Below the pieces are notes generated by a model. That model was given only the letters and a program-made list of their open reading frames with translations. It did no database searches and was not told the DNA's origin. From assembly GCA_017303855.1 (NCBI GenBank), contig JAFLBL010000003.1:124001-188000 (forward strand): a stretch of 64,000 nt of DNA, read 5' to 3'. This DNA is from Chitinophagales bacterium (GTDB taxonomy: Bacteria; Bacteroidota; Bacteroidia; Chitinophagales; Chitinophagaceae). Shown here piece after piece: positions 27,201 to 35,181 of the stretch; within the stretch, counting starts at the first letter, position 1; each line of letters opens with the position of its first letter. Both the position numbers and the translations under genes were made by a program.

Positions 27201-28008
27201 CATCTGTGTATTCGATCTCCAGCTGCAAAAGCAATTTGGGAAATCCGAAATTGTTATGCTTATGGGTCTTGTAATTCTGCCGCATGGTAAAGAAGCGACC
27301 ATTACCCAACACCGTAGCGATGCTGTTCTTACCAGCTTTTATTAACGATGTTACATCATGCGTATTATAAAAATATGACTTCCGGTAATCAGTGGGGTTC
27401 GGGGCCAGCACCTGATCACCAACTTTTTTACCATTGATAAATAACTCATACATACCAAGACCCGACAAGTAAACCATGGCACGTTTTACTGCCGGCTTGG
27501 AGGCAAACTCCTTCCGCAGGTAACGGGCACTGAGTCGTGACCATTGCGTAATACTGTCCCATGCCGACCCCTTATCATACCCGATCCATTTGGCCTTCCA
27601 GTTGTCGGCAGTCAAGCCGGTAGAAAAAAAGGCTGATTGCAAAGGGGATGCTGAACCTTTATTGGTACTGACCAGAACCTTCCAGTAATAATGAGTGGCC
27701 GGTTTTAACGCCGGACCGTTGTATAAAACATGAAGGGACTGACTGCTGTTCACCACTCCGGAATTCCACACATCCCCTTTATTCAACAGAAGATTGGCGG
27801 GTGAACTGCTCACAATCACCTGGTAAGCGGTCTGCACCACATTCCGCAGGTTACTATTGATCTGCCAGCTAAGTCTGGGTTGTTTGGCTTCAATGCCCAA
27901 TGGGTTGACCAGCATCTCACATCGGAGATTGGTGACAGTCAGCTGTGCTGTTGCGGTCTGCAACAGAAGAAGAGCGAACAGCAGGTAGGTAATTCGTTTC
28001 ATAATCAT
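24211..28008 (-). CDS. GH78 alpha-L-rhamnosidase fused to sialidase-like beta-propeller
   Basis: 1265 residues with signal peptide (MIMKRITYLLFALLLLQTATAQ-like leader). Residues about 22-915 are a full GH78 enzyme: PVDCPQRNERQPWLGD contains D491, general acid E497 and D504, and GATTIWELWNG has base E773. Residues about 925-1250 form a sialidase-superfamily propeller with Asp boxes SKDNGKTW, TKDWGRTW, STDGGKTW and SSDGKTW. RG-II side chain C is alpha-L-Rha-(1,5)-Kdo, so a rhamnosidase joined to an ulosonic-acid-hydrolase fold would suit that disaccharide; this is inference. ATG 28008 overlaps the GH2 stop by 4 bp; a second ATG at 28002 is equally possible. Confidence 0.88.
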   Translation of the reverse strand: MIMKRITYLLFALLLLQTATAQLTVTNLRCEMLVNPLGIEAKQPRLSWQINSNLRNVVQTAYQVIVSSSPANLLLNKGDVWNSGVVNSSQSLHVLYNGPALKPATHYYWKVLVSTNKGSASPLQSAFFSTGLTADNWKAKWIGYDKGSAWDSITQWSRLSARYLRKEFASKPAVKRAMVYLSGLGMYELFINGKKVGDQVLAPNPTDYRKSYFYNTHDVTSLIKAGKNSIATVLGNGRFFTMRQNYKTHKHNNFGFPKLLLQLEIEYTDGHKEVVASDESWKLNVDGPIRTNNEYDGEEYDARKEWKGWLLPGFNDKQWMQPELVAAPPGMITAQMSEPMKVMQLINPRSIKKLASGNYIIDMGQNFSGWIALKNLKGKTGDKVTMRFAESLQPNGELYVANLRDAKVTDIYTLKGTGSESWEPSFVYHGFRYVEISSFPGTPQLVQFVGKLVYDAIETTGSFETANETINKVYRNAWWGIATNYKGMPVDCPQRNERQPWLGDRTVGAQGESYIFGNGNLYAKWMKDIEESQTADGSIPDVAPAFWNYYSDDVTWPAAFFFISNNLYNQFGNLQPIQQHYPAMKKWMFYMKEKFMKGYIMTRDKYGDWCVPPEDLELIHAKDPARLTDGQLIATAYYYKMLSYMQRFAGLTGNNADSKYYGELSDSIRSAFQAKFYDPQKKQYGNNTITSNLLPLYFGICPDSLKSTVFEKIRYKIHVESHDHVSTGVIGSSWLMRGLTEYGYADLAYILASNKTYPSYGYMAENGATTIWELWNGNTADPGMNSQNHVMLLGDLITWYYENLAGIRTDKKDVAFKKVIMKPTIPAGLDYVKAAYKSQYGVIGSYWKNSISTFEWTISIPANTAAQVHIPASSMNEITEGGKPVTQNPDIKLVKAEDGVVVLEVPSGNYKFIRNKPWKKGIVKDEFIFERASFPESHASTIAETSDGLIAAWFGGTKEGNKDVCIWTSHFKNNKWTEPVMVADGVMNDTLRYPCYNPVLFYTPENELLLFYKIGPNVAGWTGWMKRSKDNGKTWSGREALSEGYLGPIKNKPVLVNGVLICPSSTEKTGWKFHLEYTKDWGRTWTRSEALNDPKVITGIQPSLLQYKDGRMQLLGRSQNRTVNEVWSTDGGKTWSAMQAAALPNNNSGTDAVTLKDGRQLIVYNHVKPDISLPRGKGARTPLNVAISSDGKTWKAVLVLEDSPISQYSYPSVIQTSDGLVHIVYTWRREKVKYVVVDPSKLEGKEIVNEEWPGGLYKVSKPSDD

Positions 28009-30851
28009 TCAGCGGAAAAATTGAACCAGACCGTGATATGCAAAGCACGGGAGGGTTCCTTTTCATAATCGTAATAAATATTTTTATAGCCCATGGGGCC
28101 GGTGGTCTCATTGCGTTGGTTCTTGGTACCGATAGCAGGTATGCCCTGCATAAATGAAATATCACCAGAAGGGAAATAAGGTTCATAGTTGTTCCACTGA
28201 TCCGTCTTCCAGGCAGGCGTATATAAGCGGAGGAAGAGGTCCTCTGTTTCGGACACTACGGTAAACCGGTTATTAGCGGTAAAGAAATAACCTCCATAAA
28301 AACGGGAGTGATAGCCTTTGAATTCAGGATAGACCCAGGGTGACTCACCGGTCTCTGTATTATTATAAGTCTTACTCCAAAAGTCAAATTGATTTCCCCT
28401 TAACCTGTTTTTCCAGACACGATAGGGCCCATCTCCCAAATACGTTACGGAGCGGATCTCTTTCTCCGGTAAGGAGAAGTTAATGCCGGCGAAATTGGTA
28501 TAGAAAGCACCGGGGAAATAGGCAACATCAAGTTTGATCCAGCCCGAAGGATAGATGGTCCACTTGAGTGTATTGTAACTTTCCTTGCGGTCAAAGGCTG
28601 ATTCAATGATCACCTTATTGTCTTCGCGTTTTGTCGTGATCTTCCTGAAATTATTCGCCCCATCCTGAATGACAGGACCGTTATTGAATGGAAGTGCTCC
28701 CTTTTTATTGATAACAGAAACCAGTTGACCTGTAATCTCGTTAAATACAAGCTGAACGTCCTTCACCAAGTATATAAGTAGTGTTGTATCTACACCGACC
28801 TCCCTGATTGCTGAACTTCCTTCCTTTACAATCATCCTGGCTCCTGTGCGGGAAGGTGAACTGATCGGGAAACTGGACGTAAAGAGTTCCTGGTCGTACT
28901 GATCCGTCACGGTTACATACAACACATCATAGTCATACCAGTCGGCCGGTAATCCGAGTTGAACAAAGCCTTTCGCACCTGGTTGGATATCGGGTGACGT
29001 AGCGAATCCGTGTTTTTCCGCAATCGTTCTGACATCAAAGCGTTTCAGTTGCCAGGTGAATTGGCAGGTATTGGTGTTCGTAAAATGATAGCGGTTCTCC
29101 AGCCATAGCTTCCCATCAAACATCGGCGTCATCTCTCTCCGCTCAAAATGAACCGGGCTCCAGATCTCTTTGATGGCATAATAACTGCCCTCTTTTTCGA
29201 GGTGTGGGCCCAGTATACCATCCGCAGCGCGGAATTTATCTGTATCCAGTGAATCCTTCAGATCATGCCGCATCACCGCATTATCCGCGAAATCCCAGAG
29301 GAAACCACCGGCGCTTAAAGGATTTGACCACATTTTCTCCCAGTAATCTTCTAATCCCGCACCATGTCCGCCATCAAACCAGCCATGCAGGAATTCGGTA
29401 GGCATCAGGATCTCCCGTCCGTAGTCGTAGGAGCCAATACCATAATTGTATTGCCGGTAGTGCTGAGTCTGTATATCACTGAACAAATGCCAGGGGTGTA
29501 TTACAGGTCGTTGTTGCGGATCATATACATGGAACAGCGTATCGAGATCGGTATTATGTCCGCCTTCATTTCCATTTGCCCAGATCACGATCGAAGGATG
29601 GTTACGATCATGTTCCAGCATTTCCTTCACCAGCTTTGAGCCGGTAGGTGTATCATAGTTTCCCTGCCAGCCGGTGAGTTCATCGATCACAAATAAACCA
29701 AGCGAATCACATACATCCAGAAAATGACCATCGGGCGGATAATGACTCATCCGCACCGCATTCATGTTCATGCTTTTGATCAGTTGTACATCTTCCACGC
29801 TGTTGGCATAACTCATAGTCCGACCGGTCCCGGGACGGAAAGAGTGACGGTTGACGCCTTTGAATTTTACTTTCACCCCGTTTACATAGATGCCGTCGCG
29901 TTTACGGACTTCTACTGTACGGAAACCAAACTTTTGTTTTACCTCATGGACTAAGCGACCTTTGCTGTAGATCGCAAAATCTGCGGTATATAATTCAGGT
30001 GATTCTGAGGTCCATGTTTGTATCCCTTTCAGATTCTTTCCAAAAAAGTAAATACCGTAATTGGATCCGATATCGGTTGCTGTGATCGTATCGACTAATT
30101 CACCTTTCTTATTACGGATGCTGATAACAGCTTTTGTATCTGCAAGCCGGTTGGTTGTAAAGGTCCCGGTCAGTTCACCCGCTGCTTTTGCATTCAGACT
30201 GATTGAATTGATGTGCAGTTCAGGCAGCACTTCCAGCCACACCGGTCTGAATATGCCACCGAAGATCCAGAAGTCGGCTTTACGTTCCGCCGTATTCACC
30301 GATGCATTCGCGGAATGTTTGGATACGGTTACTTCGAGGAGATTTTCCTTTCCGTATTTCAGCAACTTCGTGATATCATATTTAAACGCATAAAATGCAC
30401 CCTGGTGTACGTCTCCGGCCAATTTACCATTCACTTTCACTTCAGCATCCGTCATCACGCCTTCAAAAACAATATTGATCACTTTACCCTTCCACCCGGC
30501 GGGGACATTAAATGTCTTCTTATATAAACCCTTTTCTTTTCCTCTGATACTGTCTTTCGCATACCCATAATCATATTTACCAAAGCCCTGCAGTTCCCAG
30601 CAGGAAGGCACGGCGATGGTCGTCCATTTGTTGGCGTTCATACCGCTGGTGCAATAGAATTGCCAGGGAACGGTATTGTCTGAACCGGTTCCGGAGAGAT
30701 AGACTTTTTCTGTTTGCTGAGCGTGGAGAGAACAGTCAAAATTCAAAAGTAAAAAGTAAAAAAAGAGTCCGAAGATTGAAATGACCTTCAACTTTCGTGC
30801 ATCCTTTTTACTTTTTAATTTTTCCTTTTGACTTCCTATGAACCTTTTCAT
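28005..30851 (-). CDS. GH2 family glycosidase (beta-galactosidase-like)
   Basis: 948 residues with the GH2 order: jelly-roll, immunoglobulin-like and TIM-barrel domains. IWANGNEGG supplies acid/base E429 and LMPTEFLHG the nucleophile E486. An unusually long basic N-terminus (MKRFIGSQKEKLKSKK) precedes the hydrophobic core and a SLHAQ cleavage site; this region is encoded by the inverted-repeat element at 30741-30835. The neighbours are GH78-sialidase (4 bp overlap) and an (alpha/alpha)6 enzyme 10 bp upstream. Substrate could be beta-galactoside, beta-glucuronide or alpha-L-arabinopyranoside, all GH2 activities known in RG-II degradation. Confidence 0.88.
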   Translation of the reverse strand: MKRFIGSQKEKLKSKKDARKLKVISIFGLFFYFLLLNFDCSLHAQQTEKVYLSGTGSDNTVPWQFYCTSGMNANKWTTIAVPSCWELQGFGKYDYGYAKDSIRGKEKGLYKKTFNVPAGWKGKVINIVFEGVMTDAEVKVNGKLAGDVHQGAFYAFKYDITKLLKYGKENLLEVTVSKHSANASVNTAERKADFWIFGGIFRPVWLEVLPELHINSISLNAKAAGELTGTFTTNRLADTKAVISIRNKKGELVDTITATDIGSNYGIYFFGKNLKGIQTWTSESPELYTADFAIYSKGRLVHEVKQKFGFRTVEVRKRDGIYVNGVKVKFKGVNRHSFRPGTGRTMSYANSVEDVQLIKSMNMNAVRMSHYPPDGHFLDVCDSLGLFVIDELTGWQGNYDTPTGSKLVKEMLEHDRNHPSIVIWANGNEGGHNTDLDTLFHVYDPQQRPVIHPWHLFSDIQTQHYRQYNYGIGSYDYGREILMPTEFLHGWFDGGHGAGLEDYWEKMWSNPLSAGGFLWDFADNAVMRHDLKDSLDTDKFRAADGILGPHLEKEGSYYAIKEIWSPVHFERREMTPMFDGKLWLENRYHFTNTNTCQFTWQLKRFDVRTIAEKHGFATSPDIQPGAKGFVQLGLPADWYDYDVLYVTVTDQYDQELFTSSFPISSPSRTGARMIVKEGSSAIREVGVDTTLLIYLVKDVQLVFNEITGQLVSVINKKGALPFNNGPVIQDGANNFRKITTKREDNKVIIESAFDRKESYNTLKWTIYPSGWIKLDVAYFPGAFYTNFAGINFSLPEKEIRSVTYLGDGPYRVWKNRLRGNQFDFWSKTYNNTETGESPWVYPEFKGYHSRFYGGYFFTANNRFTVVSETEDLFLRLYTPAWKTDQWNNYEPYFPSGDISFMQGIPAIGTKNQRNETTGPMGYKNIYYDYEKEPSRALHITVWFNFSAE
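30741..30835. repeat. Second copy of heptad-repeat inverted element
   Basis: Arms built from AAAAGTA (30744-30764) and TTTTTAC (30804-30829) enclose a loop that resembles the 14709-14805 copy: both loops contain GTCATT followed by ATC(TTC)GGA on the minus strand. Here the element is wholly inside the reading frame and encodes both the basic and hydrophobic parts of the GH2 signal peptide. Confidence 0.75.
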
Positions 30852-30861
30852 TGTATGAAAA

Positions 30862-32394
30862 TTATAGTTTACCCATAATACTTGTTAATTCAACTGCTGA
30901 TCCTGCCTTCTTCCCGTTTACCCATACACTCAATCCCTTTCCTTTCTTATACTTCAACCCGGTCTTATCCCAGACAATGGTCAGAATTTTTCCGTGGTAC
31001 AAAATATTATCCAGACAGAACCAGTCCCATTTACCGGCAGGCACCAATGGGTTGACCTCGATTATATTATCCGCACGGGGTCGTAACCCGACCAGCCCGG
31101 TAATGATCAGATCATTGAACGTGGAATGATTATAATAGCGGCTGCGCTCTTCATCACCTTTGAGCCAGTAGCCTGTTTTCTCATCCAGGTATTCCCCGAT
31201 GTAAGGACGTCCACGATAATACTGTGATTCCACATAGGTATTGAAGAGGCTGAAATAACTGGAATCTGCAACAAAATCCTGTTCATAATTATTCAGCAGG
31301 TTGGCCATTGCCGTCAACGTCTGCGATGTGGCAAAAGGCCAGACGGCACCGTCCCATTCGCATTTACAACAACCATGTGTGCGGAAAAGCGGGTGACTGC
31401 GGTCCGCAGTCGTAATCCCGAAAGGCGCACAGAATGTTTTGGTATCCATCAGACTCTGCCAGGCCAGGTTGTACTGACTGTCGGGCAGGTTGAAATACCA
31501 TGGAATAAAACCAATTTCTTCTTTTACATTGGCTAATGTATCACCTTGTTCTTTCCGCACTTCAAAGAAGCGGTGTGAAGGGTTCCAGAGGAGGGATTGT
31601 GCTTTCTGTTTGATCGAATCCGCTTTACAGGAATATAAAGCAGCAGCATCGTTGTCATTATTCAGCTTCAATATAAATGATAATGCAGTGGCATTGCCGA
31701 ACATATAGCCATTGATCGATGGTCTCGGGTTCTTTTCTTTCCGGCCACCACTGATGGTTTCTTCCATGGCGTCGCGCACATCGTATTGCCAGTATAAGCC
31801 GTTTGCCCCTTTCTTTTCCTGTTCCCAGGCCTGGAAATCTTCTTTAAGATCAGGGAGCATGTTCAGTAAAAAAGGCTTATCCGCATTCACCAGGTAGCGG
31901 TTCCAGATGGCATCGATATTCCAGCTGCTGTAAAAGCGGAGTTTCTTCAATGGCTTACCCTCATTACCCCGGTACCAGACATGGAGATTATTATCCATGT
32001 ACGTCTTATCATGCAACCAACGGGATTCGTAAATATGATGACCAAGCCCGCTTGAAATAAGATTGTATTTATCCGCATAGGATCGTTGTACCAGGAACTC
32101 GGTAAAGACAAATCCTTTTTCTGTTTTCTTAATATGTTTCCGTAAAGTCCACCAGCGGTAATAAAAGAGCTCTTCGAAATTCTGCTGCGGACACTCAAAA
32201 AGAGGAATGTTCTTCTTCATCCAGTCCCAGGACCGGGCATTGGGAATGGCCTGGACAATATTCTCGTCTTCCATTTTGTTGAAGTAATCCACATAATGGC
32301 GGAACTGTTCGGCTTTCAGCAACAGGGGCTTTTGTTGTGCCTGTAAGAATAACACCTGCTGTAATAAGATGAGTATGATCAGTCCTTGCTTCAC
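30862..32394 (-). CDS. Secreted (alpha/alpha)6 glycosidase, MGH1-like (GH142/GH63-type)
   Basis: 510 residues with a clear signal peptide (LIILILLQQVLFLQAQ). The body is a toroid of the mannosylglycerate-hydrolase-like/GH63 clan: SSWNIDAIWNRYLVN, YWQYDVRDAMEE, CEWDGAVWPFATSQT and YNHSTFNDLIITGLVGLRP. RG-II-active GH142 (beta-L-arabinofuranosidase on side chain D) is thought to have this fold, so that activity is a candidate; the assignment is tentative. Its stop codon region follows FGGY kinase with a 4 bp overlap of the two genes (32391-32394), which ties this secreted enzyme to the apiose catabolic genes upstream in the same transcript. Confidence 0.7.
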   Translation of the reverse strand: MKQGLIILILLQQVLFLQAQQKPLLLKAEQFRHYVDYFNKMEDENIVQAIPNARSWDWMKKNIPLFECPQQNFEELFYYRWWTLRKHIKKTEKGFVFTEFLVQRSYADKYNLISSGLGHHIYESRWLHDKTYMDNNLHVWYRGNEGKPLKKLRFYSSWNIDAIWNRYLVNADKPFLLNMLPDLKEDFQAWEQEKKGANGLYWQYDVRDAMEETISGGRKEKNPRPSINGYMFGNATALSFILKLNNDNDAAALYSCKADSIKQKAQSLLWNPSHRFFEVRKEQGDTLANVKEEIGFIPWYFNLPDSQYNLAWQSLMDTKTFCAPFGITTADRSHPLFRTHGCCKCEWDGAVWPFATSQTLTAMANLLNNYEQDFVADSSYFSLFNTYVESQYYRGRPYIGEYLDEKTGYWLKGDEERSRYYNHSTFNDLIITGLVGLRPRADNIIEVNPLVPAGKWDWFCLDNILYHGKILTIVWDKTGLKYKKGKGLSVWVNGKKAGSAVELTSIMGKL

Positions 32395-33890
32395 GATGCT
32401 TTATAATTTTTAATGGTTGCTGTCCAGCCGGTATATCCCGCGCTGCAATGATGATTTTCCGCCTCCGGTTGAACCTGCCGGGTTGCCGTACTGAATGAGC
32501 TGAGCTGGGACAGGTCACTGTAAACGCCCGCTTTCAGTCCTGCCATATAAGCCGCACCCAATGCCGATACATCGGGCATACCGATCAGGCTAACCGGCTT
32601 ACCCAGGAGCGTTGCGAGAAACTGTACCAGGAATGCATTCTTCGTCATACCTCCGTCCGTATTCAGTTCTTTCAATGAAATACCGGCATCCTTCTCCATC
32701 GCAACGATCACATCCTTGATCTGATAGGGAATGGATTCAAGCGCGGCCCGCACGATATGATTCTTTGTTGTACCAAAACTCATCCCGGTAATGGATGCTC
32801 TCCGCTCCATATCCCAATGGGGCGAACCGAGTCCGCTGAAGGCTGGCACCAGGTACACGCCGGCATTGTCATCAACAGCCTTTGCCATGGCCTCTGTATC
32901 GGTACTATTGCTGAATAAAGCTAATTCATTTTTCAGCCATTCGATGGTGGCCCCGCAACTCACGATCACCCCCTCATATGCATAATCCACACGGTCTTCC
33001 ATACTCCAGCAGATCGTGGTGACCATCCCATTTTTTGACGGCAGGGGTTTATCACCGATATTCATCAGGATACTGCAGCCGGTACCTAGCGTTGCCTTGG
33101 CTGTTCCTGTTTCAAAACAGCCTTCACCGAAAGCGGCTGCATGGGAGTCGCCGATCATACCTGTTACCGGGATTGCATGATCCAATAAACCTTCCAGTGT
33201 GGTCTTCCCATACAAGGCAGAAGAGGGTTTAATTTCAGGTAACTGAATGCCATTTAATCCAAACAAACCGATCAGTTCCTGATCCCAATTCAACGCATGA
33301 AGGTTAAACAATAAGGTGCGGGAAGCATTGGTATAATCGGTAGCATAGGATTGGCCACCAGTAAGTTTATATAATAACCAGGTATCGATCGTCCCGAAAT
33401 ATGCTTCTCCTTTAGCCAACGCCTGCTTCACGGTTTCCTGATTCTGTGCCAGCCACATGAGCTTGGTACCCGAGAAATACGGATCGATGAGTAACCCTGT
33501 TTTGTGGTTGATCTTTTCTCCAAGTCCCTGCTGTTTCAGTGATTCACAGATCTCCACGGACCGCTTGCATTGCCAGACCACTGCATTGTATAACGGTTTA
33601 CCTGCTTTATCCCAAATCACAAAGGTCTCCCGCTGGTTGGAAATTCCGATGGCAGCGATCTGCTCTCTTGCATGGCCTGTCTTCTCAAATTCTTCCAGGC
33701 ATTGCTTTACTGAAGCGAGTACATTCTGATAAATGGCTTCAGGGTTCTGCTCTACAAAACCATTATCCATATAATATGTCTGCAAGGGCTCAGCACCTTT
33801 AGCTACAGCCTGGCCCTTTACATCAAAAATCAGGCTCTTTGTTGAACTCGTTCCCTGATCTATCGCTAGTATGTACTTATTCGTTTCTAT
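32391..33890 (-). CDS. FGGY carbohydrate kinase (apulose kinase AplK candidate) with ATA at the expected start
   Basis: The open frame codes a complete 499-residue FGGY kinase beginning (ATA)ETNKYILAIDQGTSSTKS, with the N-terminal phosphate loop DQGTSST intact, GISNQRETFVIWDK, and C-terminal TDGGMTKNAFLVQ. However, the codon where Met is expected is ATA (33888-33890), and no in-frame ATG, GTG or TTG lies between an upstream stop and this point. A TTG at 33785 or ATG nearby would delete the phosphate loop. Either translation begins at a rare AUA codon, or the start was lost. Neighbours (split transketolase, isomerase) match the D-apulose kinase of apiose pathways; glycerol or xylulose kinase activity is an alternative. 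Confidence 0.82.
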   Translation of the reverse strand: METNKYILAIDQGTSSTKSLIFDVKGQAVAKGAEPLQTYYMDNGFVEQNPEAIYQNVLASVKQCLEEFEKTGHAREQIAAIGISNQRETFVIWDKAGKPLYNAVVWQCKRSVEICESLKQQGLGEKINHKTGLLIDPYFSGTKLMWLAQNQETVKQALAKGEAYFGTIDTWLLYKLTGGQSYATDYTNASRTLLFNLHALNWDQELIGLFGLNGIQLPEIKPSSALYGKTTLEGLLDHAIPVTGMIGDSHAAAFGEGCFETGTAKATLGTGCSILMNIGDKPLPSKNGMVTTICWSMEDRVDYAYEGVIVSCGATIEWLKNELALFSNSTDTEAMAKAVDDNAGVYLVPAFSGLGSPHWDMERRASITGMSFGTTKNHIVRAALESIPYQIKDVIVAMEKDAGISLKELNTDGGMTKNAFLVQFLATLLGKPVSLIGMPDVSALGAAYMAGLKAGVYSDLSQLSSFSTATRQVQPEAENHHCSAGYTGWTATIKNYKAS

Positions 33891-33908
33891 AACACCAGAA
33901 TTTATATT

Positions 33909-34026
33909 TTAATAAACCGCGGAGACGCAGAGAGCGCAGAGAAATACAACCTCTTCCCGCTTTACTCTTTAATCTCCTTTCTCTCCTTTGACCTCTTAGC
34001 TTAATAAACCGCGGAGACGCAGAGAG
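33909..34026. repeat. 26-bp direct repeat pair flanking purine/pyrimidine heptads
   Basis: TTAATAAACCGCGGAGACGC continuing AGAGAG occurs at 33909-33934 and 34001-34026. Between them, 33949-33997 is a run of degenerate 7-mers from ACCTCTT to ACCTCTT exactly 42 bp apart. The CTCTGCG..CCGCGG motif is a common dispersed intergenic repeat in Bacteroidota. It interrupts the permease remnant on one side and lies next to the missing kinase start on the other. Confidence 0.85.
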
Positions 34027-34137
34027 GGTAGCGACAAAAGGCGGCATATTAAACCGGGTTATGGTGAAGCCATTGAACCATCCAGGTAAAAAGCCCAACA
34101 GTAGTCCACCTATAATGGCCCCCGATGAGGAACTTTT
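34027..34137 (-). pseudogene. Remnant of ribose-type ABC transporter permease
   Basis: A 37-codon open stretch, preceded in frame by TGA (34138-34140), encodes GAIIGGLLLGFLPGWFNG followed by TITRFNMPPFVAT. This is the conserved segment of RbsC-type sugar permeases (GLLxGxxNGxxITRxxxPPFIATLG). The similarity stops exactly where the CTCTCTGCG repeat starts. No other permease, ATPase or binding-protein parts are visible. It sits between transketolase and FGGY kinase genes, where apiose clusters of other bacteria carry ABC transporters. Confidence 0.75.
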
Positions 34138-34151
34138 TCATTCGCTGATCG

Positions 34152-35108
34152 TTATTTTAAGAGTTCCCTGACCTCTTCCGCAATGCCAGCCTCACTGATC
34201 CCGTAATGATTTAATATTTCCACCTGGGAGCCGGTCACCGTGTATTCATCCGGTATTCCCATGATCTTAAATTTCTTTGCATAGCCCTGCTGCAGCAGGA
34301 AAGAGGCACAGGCTTCCCCCAGTCCTCCATTTACACTATGTTCTTCCACTGTAATTATTGCTTTGCATTGATCGGCCAGTCTTGATAATAATACAGTATC
34401 CAAAGGCTTTATGGTATGCATGCTGACCACAGTCGCATTGATGCCTGCTTCTTTTAACTGAGCAGCTGCCTGCAATGCTGGATAAACCGTTTCCCCGTTC
34501 GCGATAATGGCCACATCATCACCTTCGGTTATAACCCTTCCCTTACCAAAGACAAACTCTTCTTTTTGATCAGTCAGATAGGGCATCGGCTTTTTTCCAA
34601 AACGCAGGTAAACAGGGATCTGGCTGGCCGCTGCCAGTTCAGTAGCTTTCTCCGTTTCATAATTATCGGCCGGTACCACGATGATGATATTATTGATCGC
34701 CCGGAGCACAGCAAAGTCATGCAGACTATGATGCGTACTGCCCAATGCACCATAACTGACCCCGGCACTGATGCCCACTACTGTAGCGGGATTATTGCTA
34801 TAACATATATCATTCTTGATCTGCTCCAGCGAACGGGCGGTCAAAAAACAAGCGGGTGAAACAGCAAATACTTTTTTATCGCAGGAAGCCAGTCCTGCTG
34901 CTACACCTACCAGGTTCTGCTCCGCAATCCCCACTTCCACGATCTGGTCCGGTAATTCCTGACCGAACTTCACCAGCTTACCTGACCCGCGCGAGTCACT
35001 CGTAACCGCTATGATCTGCCGGTCATTCGCTGCCAGTCGCTGCAGGGTTTCCGAGAAAATATCCTGGTTGGGTTTGTAACCAAGGTCGCTTTTTACTTCA
35101 ACAGCCAT
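34152..35108 (-). CDS. Transketolase C-terminal subunit (AptB-like candidate)
   Basis: 318 residues containing the pyrimidine-binding and C-terminal domains of a split transketolase: IIAVTSDSRGSGK, VEVGIAEQNLVGVAAGLA (conserved glutamate) and STHHSLHDFAVLRAI. It pairs with the N-terminal subunit encoded at 35182-36012, 73 bp upstream. Split transketolases beside an FGGY kinase and a sugar isomerase are the arrangement described for apulose-4-phosphate transketolase, which moves a C2 unit to glyceraldehyde-3-phosphate giving xylulose-5-phosphate and DHAP. General pentose-phosphate function remains possible but is less likely in this context. Confidence 0.85.
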   Translation of the reverse strand: MAVEVKSDLGYKPNQDIFSETLQRLAANDRQIIAVTSDSRGSGKLVKFGQELPDQIVEVGIAEQNLVGVAAGLASCDKKVFAVSPACFLTARSLEQIKNDICYSNNPATVVGISAGVSYGALGSTHHSLHDFAVLRAINNIIIVVPADNYETEKATELAAASQIPVYLRFGKKPMPYLTDQKEEFVFGKGRVITEGDDVAIIANGETVYPALQAAAQLKEAGINATVVSMHTIKPLDTVLLSRLADQCKAIITVEEHSVNGGLGEACASFLLQQGYAKKFKIMGIPDEYTVTGSQVEILNHYGISEAGIAEEVRELLK

Positions 35109-35120
35109 TATTAGAATTAC

Positions 35121-35141
35121 TGATTATTAATAATTGATTAT
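35121..35141. repeat. Short degenerate heptad run between transketolase genes
   Basis: TGATTAT, TAATAAT, TGATTAT in tandem within the 73-bp spacer of the two subunit genes. Low complexity makes this the weakest of the heptad loci. Confidence 0.4.
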
Positions 35142-35181
35142 TCCTAAAGATCGAATCATAAAAAATCGCTCCTCTTAGCCC

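Noticed and set aside
24211..28008. Sialic acid utilisation (NanA/NanH) locus
   Set aside because: Sialidase-like domains and DapA-family lyases occur, but no NanE, NanK, NagA/B genes; enzymes point to pectin.
33909..34026. Two direct repeats resembling a minimal CRISPR array
   Set aside because: Only two copies, the spacer is itself 7-bp repetitive, no cas genes; it is a dispersed intergenic repeat.
33877..34098. A 73-codon ORF from ATG in the permease remnant through the repeat
   Set aside because: It merges the permease fragment with repeat sequence read in one frame; not a gene.
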